Shown: in pieces, positions 36,319-46,172 of the stretch
How positions within the stretch are numbered: position 1 is the first letter of the stretch
Layout: every line of letters begins with the position of its first letter
Assembly (NCBI RefSeq): GCF_030317205.1
Contig: NZ_JASZYB010000001.1
Span: forward strand, 434,001 to 498,000
Length of the DNA stretch: 64,000 nucleotides
Origin: Variovorax sp. J2L1-78
GTDB taxonomy: Bacteria > Pseudomonadota > Gammaproteobacteria > Burkholderiales > Burkholderiaceae_C
Reading direction: 5' to 3'
Translations under genes and position numbers: made by a program
Notes under the pieces: generated by a model
Database searches by the model: none
What the model was told of the DNA's origin: nothing
The model's input: the letters and a program-made list of their open reading frames with translations, nothing else

Positions 36319-36891
36319 TCAGGGCATCAGCCCGGCGGTGCGGTAGGCGCCGATGGCCTGGTCGTAGCGTCTGACATCGCCGTAGCCGCGCGCGACCAGT
36401 TGCGCGCCCTCGACGGCCGCCAAGATGGCGACGGCGCGGTTGTGGATCGCCGCATCGTCCAGGTCGGATCGCTCGCGCGCCAGCATTGTCGATAGCCATG
36501 CGATGTTGGTGGCGTTGAACCTTTCGACCTCAGCCTTCACTTGCGGTGACAAGTCGGTGCTCTCCGAGGCGAGCATGCCGCAGAGACACATGCGGTTGTC
36601 TCGCAACAGGGCATCCCGGAAGATGTTCGTGTATGCCGCCATGCGCGCCGGGAGCTCGGCGACATCGGTCGTCAGATGTTCCAGAAGCAGTGCCAAGTCT
36701 TCGGTGTAGCGGCGGGCGAGCGCGACGGCGAGGTCGTCCTTGGTCGGGAAGTGGTAGTGGATGCTCGCGCTCTTGATGCCCACTTCCTTGGCCAACTCGC
36801 GAAAGCTCAGGGCCTTGTAGCCACGTGCCTGAACCATGAGGCGAGCCGCCGCCATGATGGTTTCTTTGGTATCGATCGATCCTGAGGCCAC
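36319..36891 (-). CDS. TetR-family repressor (NemR/AcrR-like)
   Basis: A 190-residue regulator. The N-terminal helix-turn-helix is SFRELAKEVGIKSASIHYHFPTKDDL, typical of TetR. The C-terminal ligand domain has a CLCG motif (MCLCGMLASE), similar to cysteine-bearing electrophile sensors such as NemR. The start is GTG at 36891 with AGGAG about six bases upstream; no ATG gives the full domain. It is divergent from a GST gene, with two palindromes in the shared control region. Confidence 0.9.
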   Translation of the reverse strand: MASGSIDTKETIMAAARLMVQARGYKALSFRELAKEVGIKSASIHYHFPTKDDLAVALARRYTEDLALLLEHLTTDVAELPARMAAYTNIFRDALLRDNRMCLCGMLASESTDLSPQVKAEVERFNATNIAWLSTMLARERSDLDDAAIHNRAVAILAAVEGAQLVARGYGDVRRYDQAIGAYRTAGLMP

Positions 36892-36940
36892 AACCTGCTC
36901 CTATCAAAACGCTTGACGCGGGATGCTTAGTTCTCTAGCA

Positions 36941-37025
36941 TCTACCTATCAGTAGATAGACAAGCGTCGATTTGCTTTTGTCATCTCTGTGCGAACGTTA
37001 TTTTAATCTATCTACCACATGGTAG
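36941..37025. promoter_or_regulatory. Operator-like palindromes between TetR and GST genes
   Basis: In this AT-richer gap, TCTAC/GTAGA (36941-36956) and the overlapping CTATC/GATAG (36946-36959) form one symmetrical site. CTACC/GGTAG (37012-37025) forms a second, 16 bases before the GST start. Both contain the element CTACC or its near variant. Two similar sites flanking the divergent promoters fit repression of both genes by the TetR protein. Confidence 0.6.
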
Positions 37026-37040
37026 TAATGAAAGATATGC

Positions 37041-37727
37041 ATGAAGTTACTCGACAATCCCGGCGCCCCCAACCCTGCACGCATCCGGATCGTGTTGGCA
37101 GAAAAGGGGATCGACGACCAGATGCAGTTCGAAAAGGTGAGCCTGATCGCCGCCGAGCACAAACAGGACGAGTTTCTGAAAAAGAACCCGCTCGGCGTGC
37201 TTCCGGTGCTTCAGCTCGACGACGGTACCTATCTTTCCGAGAGCACGGCGATCACGGAATACCTTGACAACCTCGATGGCCATCCGGTGCTGACGGGCCG
37301 AACGCCCAAGGAGAAGGGCGTCATCCATATGATGCAGAGGCGCGCCGAGGCGATGGTGCTCGACCCGATCGGCATCTACTTCCACCACGGCACGCCTGGG
37401 CTTGGTGCGCAGCTTCAGGTCTACAAGAGTCCGGAATGGGCCCACCGCACCGAATGGGCGGCGCGGGAGCGGGCAAAGGCCGAGGCAGGATTGAGCTACT
37501 TCAACGGCGTGCTGGAGGCGACGCCGTTCGTGGCGGGGGAGCAGTTCTCCATGTCCGACATCACGCTCTTTGTCGGGCTGCTGTTCGCGGATCTGGCGGG
37601 CATTCCCATTCCAGAGCGCTATACGGCGCTCGCGGCATGGCGCGTGAAGGTCAGCGACCGACCGAGCGTCAAGAACCGCAGCGGCCAGTCGCTCGACGCC
37701 GATGACCTGCGCAGTCTCGGCTTCTGA
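37041..37727 (+). CDS. Glutathione S-transferase
   Basis: A 228-residue GST. The N-terminal thioredoxin fold has NPARIRIVLAEKGI, the cis-Pro segment GVLPVLQLDDG and the glutathione-binding SESTAI. A helical C-terminal domain has the FSMSDITLFVGLLFAD N-capping motif. It conjugates glutathione to electrophiles. Divergent transcription from a cysteine-bearing TetR repressor suggests induction by reactive electrophiles. The start at 37041 directly follows the operator-like palindrome. Confidence 0.92.
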   Translation: MKLLDNPGAPNPARIRIVLAEKGIDDQMQFEKVSLIAAEHKQDEFLKKNPLGVLPVLQLDDGTYLSESTAITEYLDNLDGHPVLTGRTPKEKGVIHMMQRRAEAMVLDPIGIYFHHGTPGLGAQLQVYKSPEWAHRTEWAARERAKAEAGLSYFNGVLEATPFVAGEQFSMSDITLFVGLLFADLAGIPIPERYTALAAWRVKVSDRPSVKNRSGQSLDADDLRSLGF

Positions 37728-37763
37728 GCGATGGATGCCGGCGCAGGTCCCTGAACTGCTCGC

Positions 37764-37792
37764 GCAGCGTGACTAGTCGCTAGTCGCGCTGC
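37764..37792. terminator. Bidirectional terminator between GST and MFS genes
   Basis: A 13-bp stem with one T-G pair, GCAGCGTGACTAG (37764-37776) against CTAGTCGCGCTGC (37780-37792), encloses a TCG loop. It lies between two convergent stop codons and includes the MFS stop (37780-37782). No T run follows. Confidence 0.6.
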
Positions 37793-39135
37793 TGCTCGAG
37801 CGTCCGGTTGACCCACAGCGCGGTGAGCGTGCAGGCCGCGCCCGACAGCAGGTAGACGCTGACGTAGCCCAGGCCGAAGTGCGCCGACAGGCCCAGGGCC
37901 ACCAGCGGTGCGAAGGCCGCGCCGATGAGCCAGGCCACGTCGGCCGTCAGGGCCGCGCCGGTGTAGCGGAAGCGGGCGGCGAAGTTCGAGGTCACGGTGC
38001 CCGAGGCCTGGCCATAGGACAGGCCCAGCAGGACGAAGCCGACCAGGATGAAGGTGTCCTGCCCGAGGTTGCCGCCGTCCAGCAGCGTCGGCGCGAAGCC
38101 GCTGAAGACCGCGATCGCCACCGCCAGCGAGCCGAGCGTGCGGCGCCGGCCGATGCGGTCGGCGATCTTGCCGGAAGCGACCATCGCCAGTGCGGCCAGG
38201 CAGGCGCCGATGGCCTGGATCACCAGGAACTGGCTGACCGACTGCTCGGAATAGAGGGTGATCCACGACAGCGGGAAGATCGTCACGATGTGGAAGAGGG
38301 CGTAGCTGGCCAAGGCCGCGAAGGCGCCGATCAGGATGTTGCCGCCCTGGGCGCGCGAGATCTCGACGATGCCGGTGGGTTCGAGCTCGCGCTCGTCCAG
38401 CTGCTTGGAGTATTCGGTGGCTGCGACCAGGCGCAGACGGGCGAACAGCGCCACGACGTTGATGGCGAAGGCGACGTAGAAGGGATAGCGCCAGCCCCAG
38501 GACAGGAAGTCCTCCGCCGGGATGCTGGCCGTGAGAAAGGCGAACAGGGTGGCCGCCGTCAGGAAGCCGAAGGGCGCGCCGAGCTGGCCGAGCATGGCGT
38601 ACCAGCCGCGCCGGTTCTGCGGAGCGCTCATCGCCAGCAGCGACGGCAGGCCATCCCAGCTGCCGCCCAGTGCGATGCCCTGGGCGATGCGGAAGACCGC
38701 CAGCAGCACGATGGCCGTGGCGCCCACGCTCTCGTACGTCGGCAGGAAGGCGATGCCCGCGGTCGCGGTGCCGAGCATGAAGATCGCGGCGGTGAGCTTG
38801 GCCTCGCGACCATAACGGCGCTGGATGGCCATCGACAGCGCGGTGCCGAAGGGGCGGGCGATGAAGGCGAGGGCGAAGATCGCGAAGGCGTAGAGCGTGC
38901 CCGTCAGGCGGTCGGCGAAGGGGAAGAACACCGACGGGAAGACCAGTGCGGAGGCGATCCCATAGACGAAGAAGTCGAAATACTCGGAAGCGCGGCCGAT
39001 CACGACGCCGACGGCGATGTCGCTGGGGCTGACGTGCTCCTTGTCGCCGCCGACGGCGTGGGCGATATCCCTTCCGGTGGAACTGGCGCTCTGGCCAAAG
39101 TGGCTGCCTTGTGGTGCGATAGCGGACGTGGTCAT
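37780..39135 (-). CDS. MFS transporter of the metabolite:H+ symporter (MHS) type
   Basis: A 451-residue protein with about 12 membrane spans. VVIGRASEYFDFFVYGIASALVF at the N terminus and RPFGTALSMAIQRRYGRE, the loop 2-3 motif, are typical of MHS-type symporters (ProP/ShiA-like) for small organic acids or betaines. The substrate is not evident. The ATG at 39135 follows AGGGAT. Transcribed away from cyoA, it shares a 189-base control region with that operon. Confidence 0.88.
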   Translation of the reverse strand: MTTSAIAPQGSHFGQSASSTGRDIAHAVGGDKEHVSPSDIAVGVVIGRASEYFDFFVYGIASALVFPSVFFPFADRLTGTLYAFAIFALAFIARPFGTALSMAIQRRYGREAKLTAAIFMLGTATAGIAFLPTYESVGATAIVLLAVFRIAQGIALGGSWDGLPSLLAMSAPQNRRGWYAMLGQLGAPFGFLTAATLFAFLTASIPAEDFLSWGWRYPFYVAFAINVVALFARLRLVAATEYSKQLDERELEPTGIVEISRAQGGNILIGAFAALASYALFHIVTIFPLSWITLYSEQSVSQFLVIQAIGACLAALAMVASGKIADRIGRRRTLGSLAVAIAVFSGFAPTLLDGGNLGQDTFILVGFVLLGLSYGQASGTVTSNFAARFRYTGAALTADVAWLIGAAFAPLVALGLSAHFGLGYVSVYLLSGAACTLTALWVNRTLEQQRD

Positions 39136-39324
39136 GAGATCCCTGCAAAAACCCAAGAAAATTGGCGCATTTCAACGTCTGAAGACCGATGCGAACTGCG
39201 TCAAAACAGAGCTTTGCACCGGCCTGCCTCTGCCACCGTAGGACAAAACGTCCAATGCCCGTCGGGTGCCATTCGTCGTAGATTCGCAGGCTTCCTGCCC
39301 AAACACAAGCTCTCTTTCCCTGGC

Positions 39325-40413
39325 ATGCCTTCCTTCAAGATTCCGCGTGTGTTGTTCCTGCTGCCGCTGAGCTTGCTGGCGGGCTGCAACATGGTGCTGC
39401 TCAACCCCTCGGGCGACATCGCGTCGCAGCAGGGCCGGTTGATCGTGATTTCCACGATCCTCATGTTGCTGATCATCGTGCCGGTGATCGCGATGACGCT
39501 GTTCTTCGCCTGGAAGTACCGCCAGTCCAACAAGGAAGCGGACTATTCGCCCGACTGGGACCACTCGACCCAGCTCGAGCTGGCCATCTGGGGCGCGCCG
39601 CTGCTCATCATCATCGCGCTGGGCGCCCTGACCTGGATCAGCACCCACACGCTCGACCCGTACCGGCCCCTGGCGCGCATCGACGCCCAGCGGCCGATCC
39701 CGGCCGACACCAAGCCGCTGGTGGTCGAGGTGGTGGCGCTCGACTGGAAGTGGCTGTTCCTCTACCCCGAGCAGGGCATCGCCACGGTCAACGAGCTGGC
39801 GGCCCCGGTCGACCGGCCGATCCAGTTCAAGATCACCTCGTCGACGGTGATGAACTCCTTCTTCATCCCCGCACTGGCCGGCCAGATCTACGCCATGGCG
39901 GGCATGGAGACCAAGCTGCACGCGGTCATCAACAAGCCGGGCGAGTACGACGGCTTCTCCGCCAACTACAGCGGCGCCGGCTTCTCGGGCATGCGCTTCA
40001 AGTTCCACGGCCTGAACGACGCCGACTTCGACAAGTGGGTGCAGAGCAACAAGGCCGGCGGCGGCGAGCTCACCCGCGGCGCCTACCTGCAGCTGGAAAA
40101 GCCGTCCGAGCGCGACCCGGTGCGCCGCTTCGCCACGGTCGCGCCCGGCCTGTACGACGCCATCCTGAACCGCTGCGTCGAAGCCAACCGGATGTGCATG
40201 AAGGACATCATGGCGATCGACGCCAACGGCGGCCAGGGCATCCCCGGCGCCTTCAACGTCGCCTCGATGGACGCTGCCACGCGAGCCCGCCAGGGTCTGG
40301 CACCCGGCGCCGAGCTGGGCCGCGCCCGCACCTACGTCGGTGCCATGTGCTCCGTGAACGATCCGGTGGATGCGTTCCCGCTCTCCGTGCCCGCTGCCAC
40401 GCAGCCGCTGTAA
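39325..40413 (+). CDS. cyoA: Cytochrome bo3 ubiquinol oxidase subunit II
   Basis: A 362-residue lipoprotein subunit. The leader ends in LAGC (Cys20). Two membrane helices (about residues 45-65 and 88-108) are followed by a periplasmic cupredoxin domain with VVALDWKWLFLYPEQGIATVNE. The CuA cysteines of cytochrome c oxidases are absent, as expected for quinol oxidases. It carries the quinol site region and contacts CyoB. It is the first gene of the operon. The ATG at 39325 was chosen because it gives the lipoprotein leader; the long open frame upstream is a shadow. Confidence 0.95.
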   Translation: MPSFKIPRVLFLLPLSLLAGCNMVLLNPSGDIASQQGRLIVISTILMLLIIVPVIAMTLFFAWKYRQSNKEADYSPDWDHSTQLELAIWGAPLLIIIALGALTWISTHTLDPYRPLARIDAQRPIPADTKPLVVEVVALDWKWLFLYPEQGIATVNELAAPVDRPIQFKITSSTVMNSFFIPALAGQIYAMAGMETKLHAVINKPGEYDGFSANYSGAGFSGMRFKFHGLNDADFDKWVQSNKAGGGELTRGAYLQLEKPSERDPVRRFATVAPGLYDAILNRCVEANRMCMKDIMAIDANGGQGIPGAFNVASMDAATRARQGLAPGAELGRARTYVGAMCSVNDPVDAFPLSVPAATQPL

Positions 40414-40431
40414 TTGTTCTCCCGGATCTCC

Positions 40432-42435
40432 ATGTTCGAATCACTCGACCTCACGAAGCTCATCTTCGGCAAGCTCAGCTGGGAAGCCATCCCGCTGCAC
40501 GAGCCGATCCTCATCGCGACCTTCATCGCCGTCGGGCTCGGCGGCTTCGCACTGCTCGCCGCGCTGACCTATTTCAAGGTGTGGGGCGTGCTGTGGCGCG
40601 ACTGGTTCACCAGCATCGACCACAAGAAGATCGGGATCATGTACATGGTGCTGGGCATCGTCATGCTGCTGCGCGGCTTTGCCGACGCGATCATGATGCG
40701 CCTGCACCAAGCCATGGCCTTCGGCGACAACCAGGGCTTCCTGCCGCCGCACCACTACGACCAGATCTTCACGGCCCACGGTGTGATCATGATCTTCTTC
40801 GTGGCGATGCCGCTGGTGACGGGCCTGATGAACTACGTGGTGCCGTTGCAGATCGGCGCGCGCGACGTGGCCTTCCCCTTCCTCAACAACTTCAGCTTCT
40901 GGATGACCGCCAGCGGCGCCGTGCTGGTCATGGCCTCGCTGTTCGTCGGCGAGTTCGCGCGCACCGGCTGGCTGGCCTACCCGCCGCTCTCGGGCATCCT
41001 GCACAGCCCCGACGTCGGGGTCGACTACTACATCTGGTCGCTGCAGATCGCCGGGGTGGGCACACTGCTCTCGGGCATCAACCTGCTCGCGACCATCGTG
41101 AAGATGCGCGCGCCCGGCATGGGCATGATGAAGATGCCGGTGTTTACCTGGACGTCGCTGTGCACCAACGTGCTGATCGTCGCCGCCTTCCCGGTGCTGA
41201 CCGCCGTGCTCGCGCTGCTGTCGCTCGACCGCTACGTCGGCACGAACTTCTTCACGAACGACTTCGGCGGCAACGCCATGATGTACGTGAACCTGATCTG
41301 GATCTGGGGCCACCCCGAGGTCTACATCCTGATCCTGCCGCTGTTCGGCGTGTTCTCGGAAATCGTCTCGACCTTCTCGGGCAAGCGTCTGTTCGGCTAC
41401 GCGTCGATGGTCTACGCCACGGTGGTGATCACCATCCTGTCGTACCTGGTGTGGCTGCACCACTTCTTCACGATGGGCTCGGGCGCCAGCGTCAATTCCT
41501 TCTTCGGCATCACGACGATGATCATCTCGATCCCGACCGGGGCGAAGATCTTCAACTGGCTTTTCACGATGTACCGCGGCCGCATCCGCTTCGAAGTGCC
41601 GATGCTGTGGACCGTCGGCTTCATGGTCACCTTCGTGATCGGCGGCATGACGGGCGTGCTGCTGGCCGTGCCGCCGGCGGACTTCGTGCTGCACAACAGC
41701 CTGTTCCTGATCGCCCACTTCCACAACGTGATCATCGGCGGCGTGCTGTTCGGCCTGTTCGCCGGCATCAACTACTGGTTCCCGAAGGCCTTCGGCTACA
41801 AGCTGGACGCGTTCTGGGGAAAGATGTCCTTCTGGTTCTGGCTGATCGGTTTCTGGATGGCCTTCATGCCGCTGTACATCCTCGGCCTGATGGGCGTCAC
41901 GCGCCGCGTGAGCCACTTCGAGGACATGTCGCTGCAGATCTGGTTCCAGATCGCCGCCTTCGGCGCCTTCCTGATCGCGTTGGGCATCGCGTCCTTCCTG
42001 ATCCAGCTGGTCGTGAGCTACCGCCGCCGCGAGTCCCTGCGCGACTTCACGGGCGACCCATGGAACGGCCGCACGCTGGAATGGTCGACCTCGTCGCCGC
42101 CGCCGGCCTACAACTTCGCGTTCACGCCGGTCATCCATGACAACGACGCCTGGTCGGACATGAAGCAACGCGGCTACGAGCGCCCGCTGCAGGGCTTCCG
42201 CCCGATCCACATGCCCAAGAACACCTGGGCGGGCATCGTGCTCGCCGGCCTGAGCACCGTCTTCGGCTTCGCGATGATCTGGCACATGTGGCCGCTGGCC
42301 GTGCTGAGCTTCGTGCTGCTGGTCGGCACCGCCATCTTCCACACCTTCAACTACCAGCGCGACTACCACATCGATGCGGACGAAGTCATCCGCACCGAAG
42401 GCGCCCGCACCCGTCTCCTTGCCAGCCATGTCTGA
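40432..42435 (+). CDS. cyoB: Cytochrome bo3 ubiquinol oxidase subunit I
   Basis: A 667-residue polytopic subunit with about 15 membrane helices. It holds haem b, haem o3 and Cu[12 protein letters not shown] carries a haem b His, [12 protein letters not shown] holds the CuB His with its crosslinked Tyr, and HHFFTMG and HFHNVIIGG hold the remaining ligands. It reduces O2 and pumps protons. It is 18 bases after cyoA, and the ATG at 40432 gives the usual [15 protein letters not shown] start. The cyoC start overlaps its 3' end by 8 bases. Confidence 0.97.
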   Translation: MFESLDLTKLIFGKLSWEAIPLHEPILIATFIAVGLGGFALLAALTYFKVWGVLWRDWFTSIDHKKIGIMYMVLGIVMLLRGFADAIMMRLHQAMAFGDNQGFLPPHHYDQIFTAHGVIMIFFVAMPLVTGLMNYVVPLQIGARDVAFPFLNNFSFWMTASGAVLVMASLFVGEFARTGWLAYPPLSGILHSPDVGVDYYIWSLQIAGVGTLLSGINLLATIVKMRAPGMGMMKMPVFTWTSLCTNVLIVAAFPVLTAVLALLSLDRYVGTNFFTNDFGGNAMMYVNLIWIWGHPEVYILILPLFGVFSEIVSTFSGKRLFGYASMVYATVVITILSYLVWLHHFFTMGSGASVNSFFGITTMIISIPTGAKIFNWLFTMYRGRIRFEVPMLWTVGFMVTFVIGGMTGVLLAVPPADFVLHNSLFLIAHFHNVIIGGVLFGLFAGINYWFPKAFGYKLDAFWGKMSFWFWLIGFWMAFMPLYILGLMGVTRRVSHFEDMSLQIWFQIAAFGAFLIALGIASFLIQLVVSYRRRESLRDFTGDPWNGRTLEWSTSSPPPAYNFAFTPVIHDNDAWSDMKQRGYERPLQGFRPIHMPKNTWAGIVLAGLSTVFGFAMIWHMWPLAVLSFVLLVGTAIFHTFNYQRDYHIDADEVIRTEGARTRLLASHV

Positions 42436-43069
42436 TACCGCCGCCACCCTGCATTCGGGCGACGTCCACGCGCCCGACAACCAGCGCTTCTACGTCCCTG
42501 GCGACCACCACCCGGAGAACGGCACGCTGCTGGGCTTCTGGCTCTACCTGATGAGCGACTGCCTCATCTTCGCGTGCCTGTTCGCGGTGCACGCGGTGGT
42601 GGGTCGCAGCTACGCGGCCGGCCCGTCGGGTGCCGACTTGTTCGACCTGCCCCTGGTCGCGCTCAACACCTCGATGCTGCTGCTGTCGTCGATCACCTAT
42701 GGCTTCGCCATGATCGCCATGCAGAAGAAGCTGGTGAAGCAGGTGCTCGTGTGGCTGGCCATCACGGGCCTGTTCGGTGCGGCCTTCATCGGGCTCGAGC
42801 TGTACGAGTTCCACCACCTGATCCATGAAGGCGCAGTGCCGCAGCGCAGTGCCTTCCTGTCGTCCTTCTTCACGCTGGTCGGCACCCACGGCCTGCACGT
42901 CACCTTCGGCATCATCTGGCTGGTCACGCTGATGGTGCAGGTGTCGCGCCACGGCCTCACGGTGGAGAACCGCCGCCGCCTGATGTGCCTGTCGATGTTC
43001 TGGCACTTCCTGGACGTGGTCTGGATCGGCGTCTTCACCTTTGTCTACCTGATGGGAGTGCTGCCATGA
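42428..43069 (+). CDS. cyoC: Cytochrome bo3 ubiquinol oxidase subunit III
   Basis: A 213-residue subunit with five membrane helices and the family start segment [18 protein letters not shown]. It stabilises subunit I. The start at 42428 overlaps cyoB by 8 bases, and the stop overlaps cyoD by 4, so the genes are translationally linked. Confidence 0.96.
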   Translation: MSDTAATLHSGDVHAPDNQRFYVPGDHHPENGTLLGFWLYLMSDCLIFACLFAVHAVVGRSYAAGPSGADLFDLPLVALNTSMLLLSSITYGFAMIAMQKKLVKQVLVWLAITGLFGAAFIGLELYEFHHLIHEGAVPQRSAFLSSFFTLVGTHGLHVTFGIIWLVTLMVQVSRHGLTVENRRRLMCLSMFWHFLDVVWIGVFTFVYLMGVLP

Positions 43070-43458
43070 GCGCAGGTCACGACACGCACGGCCACGGCCA
43101 CGACACCGACGATCACCACGACGAAGGCGTGCCCCACAGCACGCTCAAGGGCTACACCATCGGCTTCGTGCTGTCGGTCATCCTCACCGTCATCCCGTTC
43201 TGGCTGGTGATGGGCAAGGTGTTCGAGAGCTCGAGCACCACCGCCTTGGTCATCCTCGGTTTCGCCGCCGTCCAGATCGTGGTGCACATGATCTATTTCC
43301 TGCACATGAACACCAAGGTCGAAGGCGGCTGGTCGATGCTGGCGCTGATTTTCACGCTGGTGCTCGTGGTCATCACGCTGGCCGGCTCCTTGTGGGTGAT
43401 GTACCACCTCAACCACAACATGATGCCGTCGCTGCACGACATGAAGAACATGCCTTGA
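43066..43458 (+). CDS. cyoD: Cytochrome bo3 ubiquinol oxidase subunit IV
   Basis: A 130-residue subunit with three membrane helices preceded by a His/Asp-rich N terminus ([17 protein letters not shown]). The motif [15 protein letters not shown] and HMIYFLHMN are typical of CyoD, which assists assembly of the copper site. It overlaps cyoC as ATGA. Confidence 0.95.
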   Translation: MSAGHDTHGHGHDTDDHHDEGVPHSTLKGYTIGFVLSVILTVIPFWLVMGKVFESSSTTALVILGFAAVQIVVHMIYFLHMNTKVEGGWSMLALIFTLVLVVITLAGSLWVMYHLNHNMMPSLHDMKNMP

Positions 43459-44270
43459 GCGGGCACCGGCCAGCCGAACCGGCCGCCGAACGCGGCCCAC
43501 GCTCCGCGGCCGTCCTGGCCGCGTTGGCGTTTCTGGCGCTCGCCGTTTTCTGCGGTTTCGTCGCGCTGGGCACCTGGCAGGTCGAGCGCCGCGCCTGGAA
43601 GCTCGACCTGATCGAACGCGTCGCCCAGCGCATCCACGCGGCGCCGGTCGAGGCGCCGGCCCAGGCGGCGTGGCCCACGGTCGAGGCCAGCCGGGACGAA
43701 TACCGCCGCGTCCGTCTCACCGGCACCTTCCTGCACGACCGCGAGACGCTGGTGCAGGCCTCCACGGCCATCGGCACCGGCTTCTGGGTGCTCACGCCGC
43801 TGCGTGTTGCCGACGGCAGCCTGGTGATGGTCAACCGCGGCTTCGTCCCGCCGGAGCAACGCGACCCCACCTCGCGCGGCGGGGTGCCGATCAGCACCGT
43901 GACTGTCACCGGTTTCCTGCGCATGAGCGAGCGCAGCGGCTTCTTTCCGCGGCGCAACGACCCCGCGGCCGACCGCTGGTTCTCGCGCGAACTGCCGGCC
44001 ATCGCGGCGGCGCGCGGGCTGGGCACCGTGGCGCCGTACTTCGTCGATGCCGACGCCGGCCCGCCTGGCACCTGGCCGGTCGGCGGTCTCACCGTCATCG
44101 CCTTTCCCAACAGCCACTTCGTCTATGCCGTGACCTGGTACGGGCTGGCGCTGATGGTCGCGCTGGCGGCGGGTTATGTGTCGCGCGACGAGCGCCGGCT
44201 GCGGCGCCGCCACATTGGGGACAATGGACATTCCATCGATCCCGAAAGCAAGGATGCTGCGCACGAATGA
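43455..44270 (+). CDS. SURF1 family oxidase assembly protein
   Basis: About 271 residues from a TTG start that overlaps the cyoD stop (TTGA); no ATG fits before the first membrane segment. An N-terminal helix (VLAALAFLALAVFCGFVALG, with TWQVERR after it) and a C-terminal helix near YAVTWYGLALMVALAAG flank a periplasmic domain with GTFLHDRE and VNRGFVP motifs. SURF1 helps insert haem into oxidases. Its position inside a cyo operon points to the quinol-oxidase branch (Surf1q-like) rather than cytochrome c oxidase. Confidence 0.88.
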   Translation: MSGHRPAEPAAERGPRSAAVLAALAFLALAVFCGFVALGTWQVERRAWKLDLIERVAQRIHAAPVEAPAQAAWPTVEASRDEYRRVRLTGTFLHDRETLVQASTAIGTGFWVLTPLRVADGSLVMVNRGFVPPEQRDPTSRGGVPISTVTVTGFLRMSERSGFFPRRNDPAADRWFSRELPAIAAARGLGTVAPYFVDADAGPPGTWPVGGLTVIAFPNSHFVYAVTWYGLALMVALAAGYVSRDERRLRRRHIGDNGHSIDPESKDAAHE

Positions 44271-45600
44271 GGCTCCGGGTCTGGCCGGCATGTGGCCGGC
44301 CGACCACCTGGAGGACGCGCCGGGTGACCGCACCCGGCTCAAGAACATGCAGCAGCTGATCCAGCTGCGCTGGCTCGCCGTGTTCGGCCAGATCGTCACC
44401 ATCGAAGTCGCGCACTACGGCTTCCGCATCCCGCTGCCGCTGGAGCCGATGCTCATCGTCCTGGCCGCGCTGATCGGCTTCAACGTGGCGAGCCTGCTGC
44501 GCTGGCGCACCGGCCGCGAGGCGACCAATACCGAACTCTTCGTCGCCATGCTGGTCGACGTCGCAACCCTCACGGCTCAGCTGTATCTCAGCGGCGGCGC
44601 CACCAACCCTTTCGCCTCGCTGTACCTGCTGCAGGTGATCCTCGGCGCGGTGCTGCTGCAGGCGTGGTCCAGCGCCGCGCTGGTGGTGATCACCGGCCTG
44701 TGCCTGATCGGCCTCGCGCTCTTCTCGCGTCCGCTGGCACTGCCGCTCGACCTCGACCGTGGGCTGGCCAGCCCCTACATCCAGGGCATGGTGCTGTGCT
44801 TCGCGCTGAATGCCTCGCTGCTGCTGGTCTTCATCACCCGCATCAACGCCAACCTGCGCGCGCGCGACGCCCGCCTGGCGAGCCTGCGGCAGCGCGCGGC
44901 GGAAGAGGAGCACATCGTGCGCATGGGCCTGCTCGCATCGGGCGCGGCGCACGAGCTGGGCACGCCGCTGGCCACCTTGTCCGTGATCCTGGGCGATTGG
45001 AAGCGCATGCCCGAATTCACCTCGAACCCCGAGCTGCTGCAGGAGGTCGACGAGATGCAGGCGCAGCTCAAGCGCTGCAAGACCATCGTGAGCGGCATCC
45101 TGCTGTCGGCCGGGGAAGCGCGTGGCGAATCGTCCACGGCCACCACCGTCGTCACCTTCCTCGACGACCTGGTGCAGGAGTGGCGCGACAGCCGTCCCGT
45201 GACCACCTTCGTCTACGAGAACCGCTTCGGCCACGACCTGCCCATGGTCTCCGATTCGGCGTTGAAGCAGACCATCCACAACGTGCTCGACAATGCCCTG
45301 GAGGCGTCGCCGCATCGCGTGACGCTGGACGTCGAGCGCGTCGACGATCGCCTGGTGCTGACGGTGACCGATGCCGGCCCCGGCTTTGCACCGCACATGC
45401 TGACGCAGCTGGGCAAGCCCTACCAGTCGAGCAAGGGCCGGCCCGGTGGCGGGCTCGGGCTCTTCCTGGTCGTCAATGTGCTGCGCACGCTCGGCGGCAA
45501 CGTGACGGCGCACAACCTCGCCGAGGGCGGTGCGCTGGTGCGCATCTCGCTGCCGCTGTCCGCCGTCATCCTGGAAGAAGAGGAACCGAATGCAAGTTGA
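44224..45600 (+). CDS. regB: RegB/PrrB-type redox sensor histidine kinase
   Basis: A 458-residue kinase with six likely membrane helices. The heptapeptide GGATNPF (residues 124-130) matches the quinone-sensing GGXXNPF motif of RegB. The H-box GLLASGAAHELGTPLATL holds His243. A conserved Cys285 in LKRCKTIVSG sits where RegB has its redox-active cysteine. The ATPase domain ends with GGGLGLFLV. RegB phosphorylates RegA when the quinone pool is reduced. The start overlaps the SURF1 gene by 47 bases; an ATG at 44254 is an alternative. Confidence 0.92.
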   Translation: MDIPSIPKARMLRTNEAPGLAGMWPADHLEDAPGDRTRLKNMQQLIQLRWLAVFGQIVTIEVAHYGFRIPLPLEPMLIVLAALIGFNVASLLRWRTGREATNTELFVAMLVDVATLTAQLYLSGGATNPFASLYLLQVILGAVLLQAWSSAALVVITGLCLIGLALFSRPLALPLDLDRGLASPYIQGMVLCFALNASLLLVFITRINANLRARDARLASLRQRAAEEEHIVRMGLLASGAAHELGTPLATLSVILGDWKRMPEFTSNPELLQEVDEMQAQLKRCKTIVSGILLSAGEARGESSTATTVVTFLDDLVQEWRDSRPVTTFVYENRFGHDLPMVSDSALKQTIHNVLDNALEASPHRVTLDVERVDDRLVLTVTDAGPGFAPHMLTQLGKPYQSSKGRPGGGLGLFLVVNVLRTLGGNVTAHNLAEGGALVRISLPLSAVILEEEEPNAS

Positions 45601-46153
45601 TCCCGGGCCGCCGGCACGCCGGCTGCTGATCGTCGAGGACGATGCGGCCTTTGCGCGCACGCTCGGCCGCTCCTTCGAGCGGCGCGGCTATGCGGTGATG
45701 CTCGCGACCAGCCTGGAGGACGTGGAAGACCTGCTGAAGGCGCCGGGGTCGCCCGAATCGCCCGTGTATGCCGTGGTCGACCTGAAGCTCGGCGGCGAGG
45801 CCTCGGGCCTGGCCTGCGTGCAGCGCCTGCATGCGCACGACCCGGACATGCTGATCGTGGTGCTCACCGGCTTCGCCAGCATCGCGACCGCCGTCGAGGC
45901 CATCAAGCTGGGTGCCTGCCACTACCTCGCCAAGCCGTCGAACACCGACGACATCGAGGCCGCCTTCGGCCGGGCCGAAGGAACGATCGACGTCGAGCTG
46001 ACCAACCGCTCGACCTCGATCAAGACGCTCGAATGGGAGCGCATCCACGAGACATTGGCCGAGACCGGTTTCAACATCTCCGAGACCGCGCGTCGGTTGG
46101 GCATGCACCGGCGGACGCTGGCGCGCAAGCTGGGGAAGCAGCAGGTGAAGTAG
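45590..46153 (+). CDS. regA: RegA/PrrA/ActR-type response regulator
   Basis: A 187-residue regulator. A receiver domain (acidic VEDD, Asp64 in VVDLKLGG, LTGFASIATAVEA) is followed by a linker and a Fis-type helix-turn-helix NISETARRLGMHRRTLARKL, the hallmark of RegA. RegA controls respiratory, carbon and nitrogen genes in response to redox. It overlaps regB by 11 bases. Location directly behind cyoABCD suggests control of that operon. Confidence 0.94.
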   Translation: MQVDPGPPARRLLIVEDDAAFARTLGRSFERRGYAVMLATSLEDVEDLLKAPGSPESPVYAVVDLKLGGEASGLACVQRLHAHDPDMLIVVLTGFASIATAVEAIKLGACHYLAKPSNTDDIEAAFGRAEGTIDVELTNRSTSIKTLEWERIHETLAETGFNISETARRLGMHRRTLARKLGKQQVK

Positions 46154-46172
46154 CGGCCCGTCCGCTCCGGCG

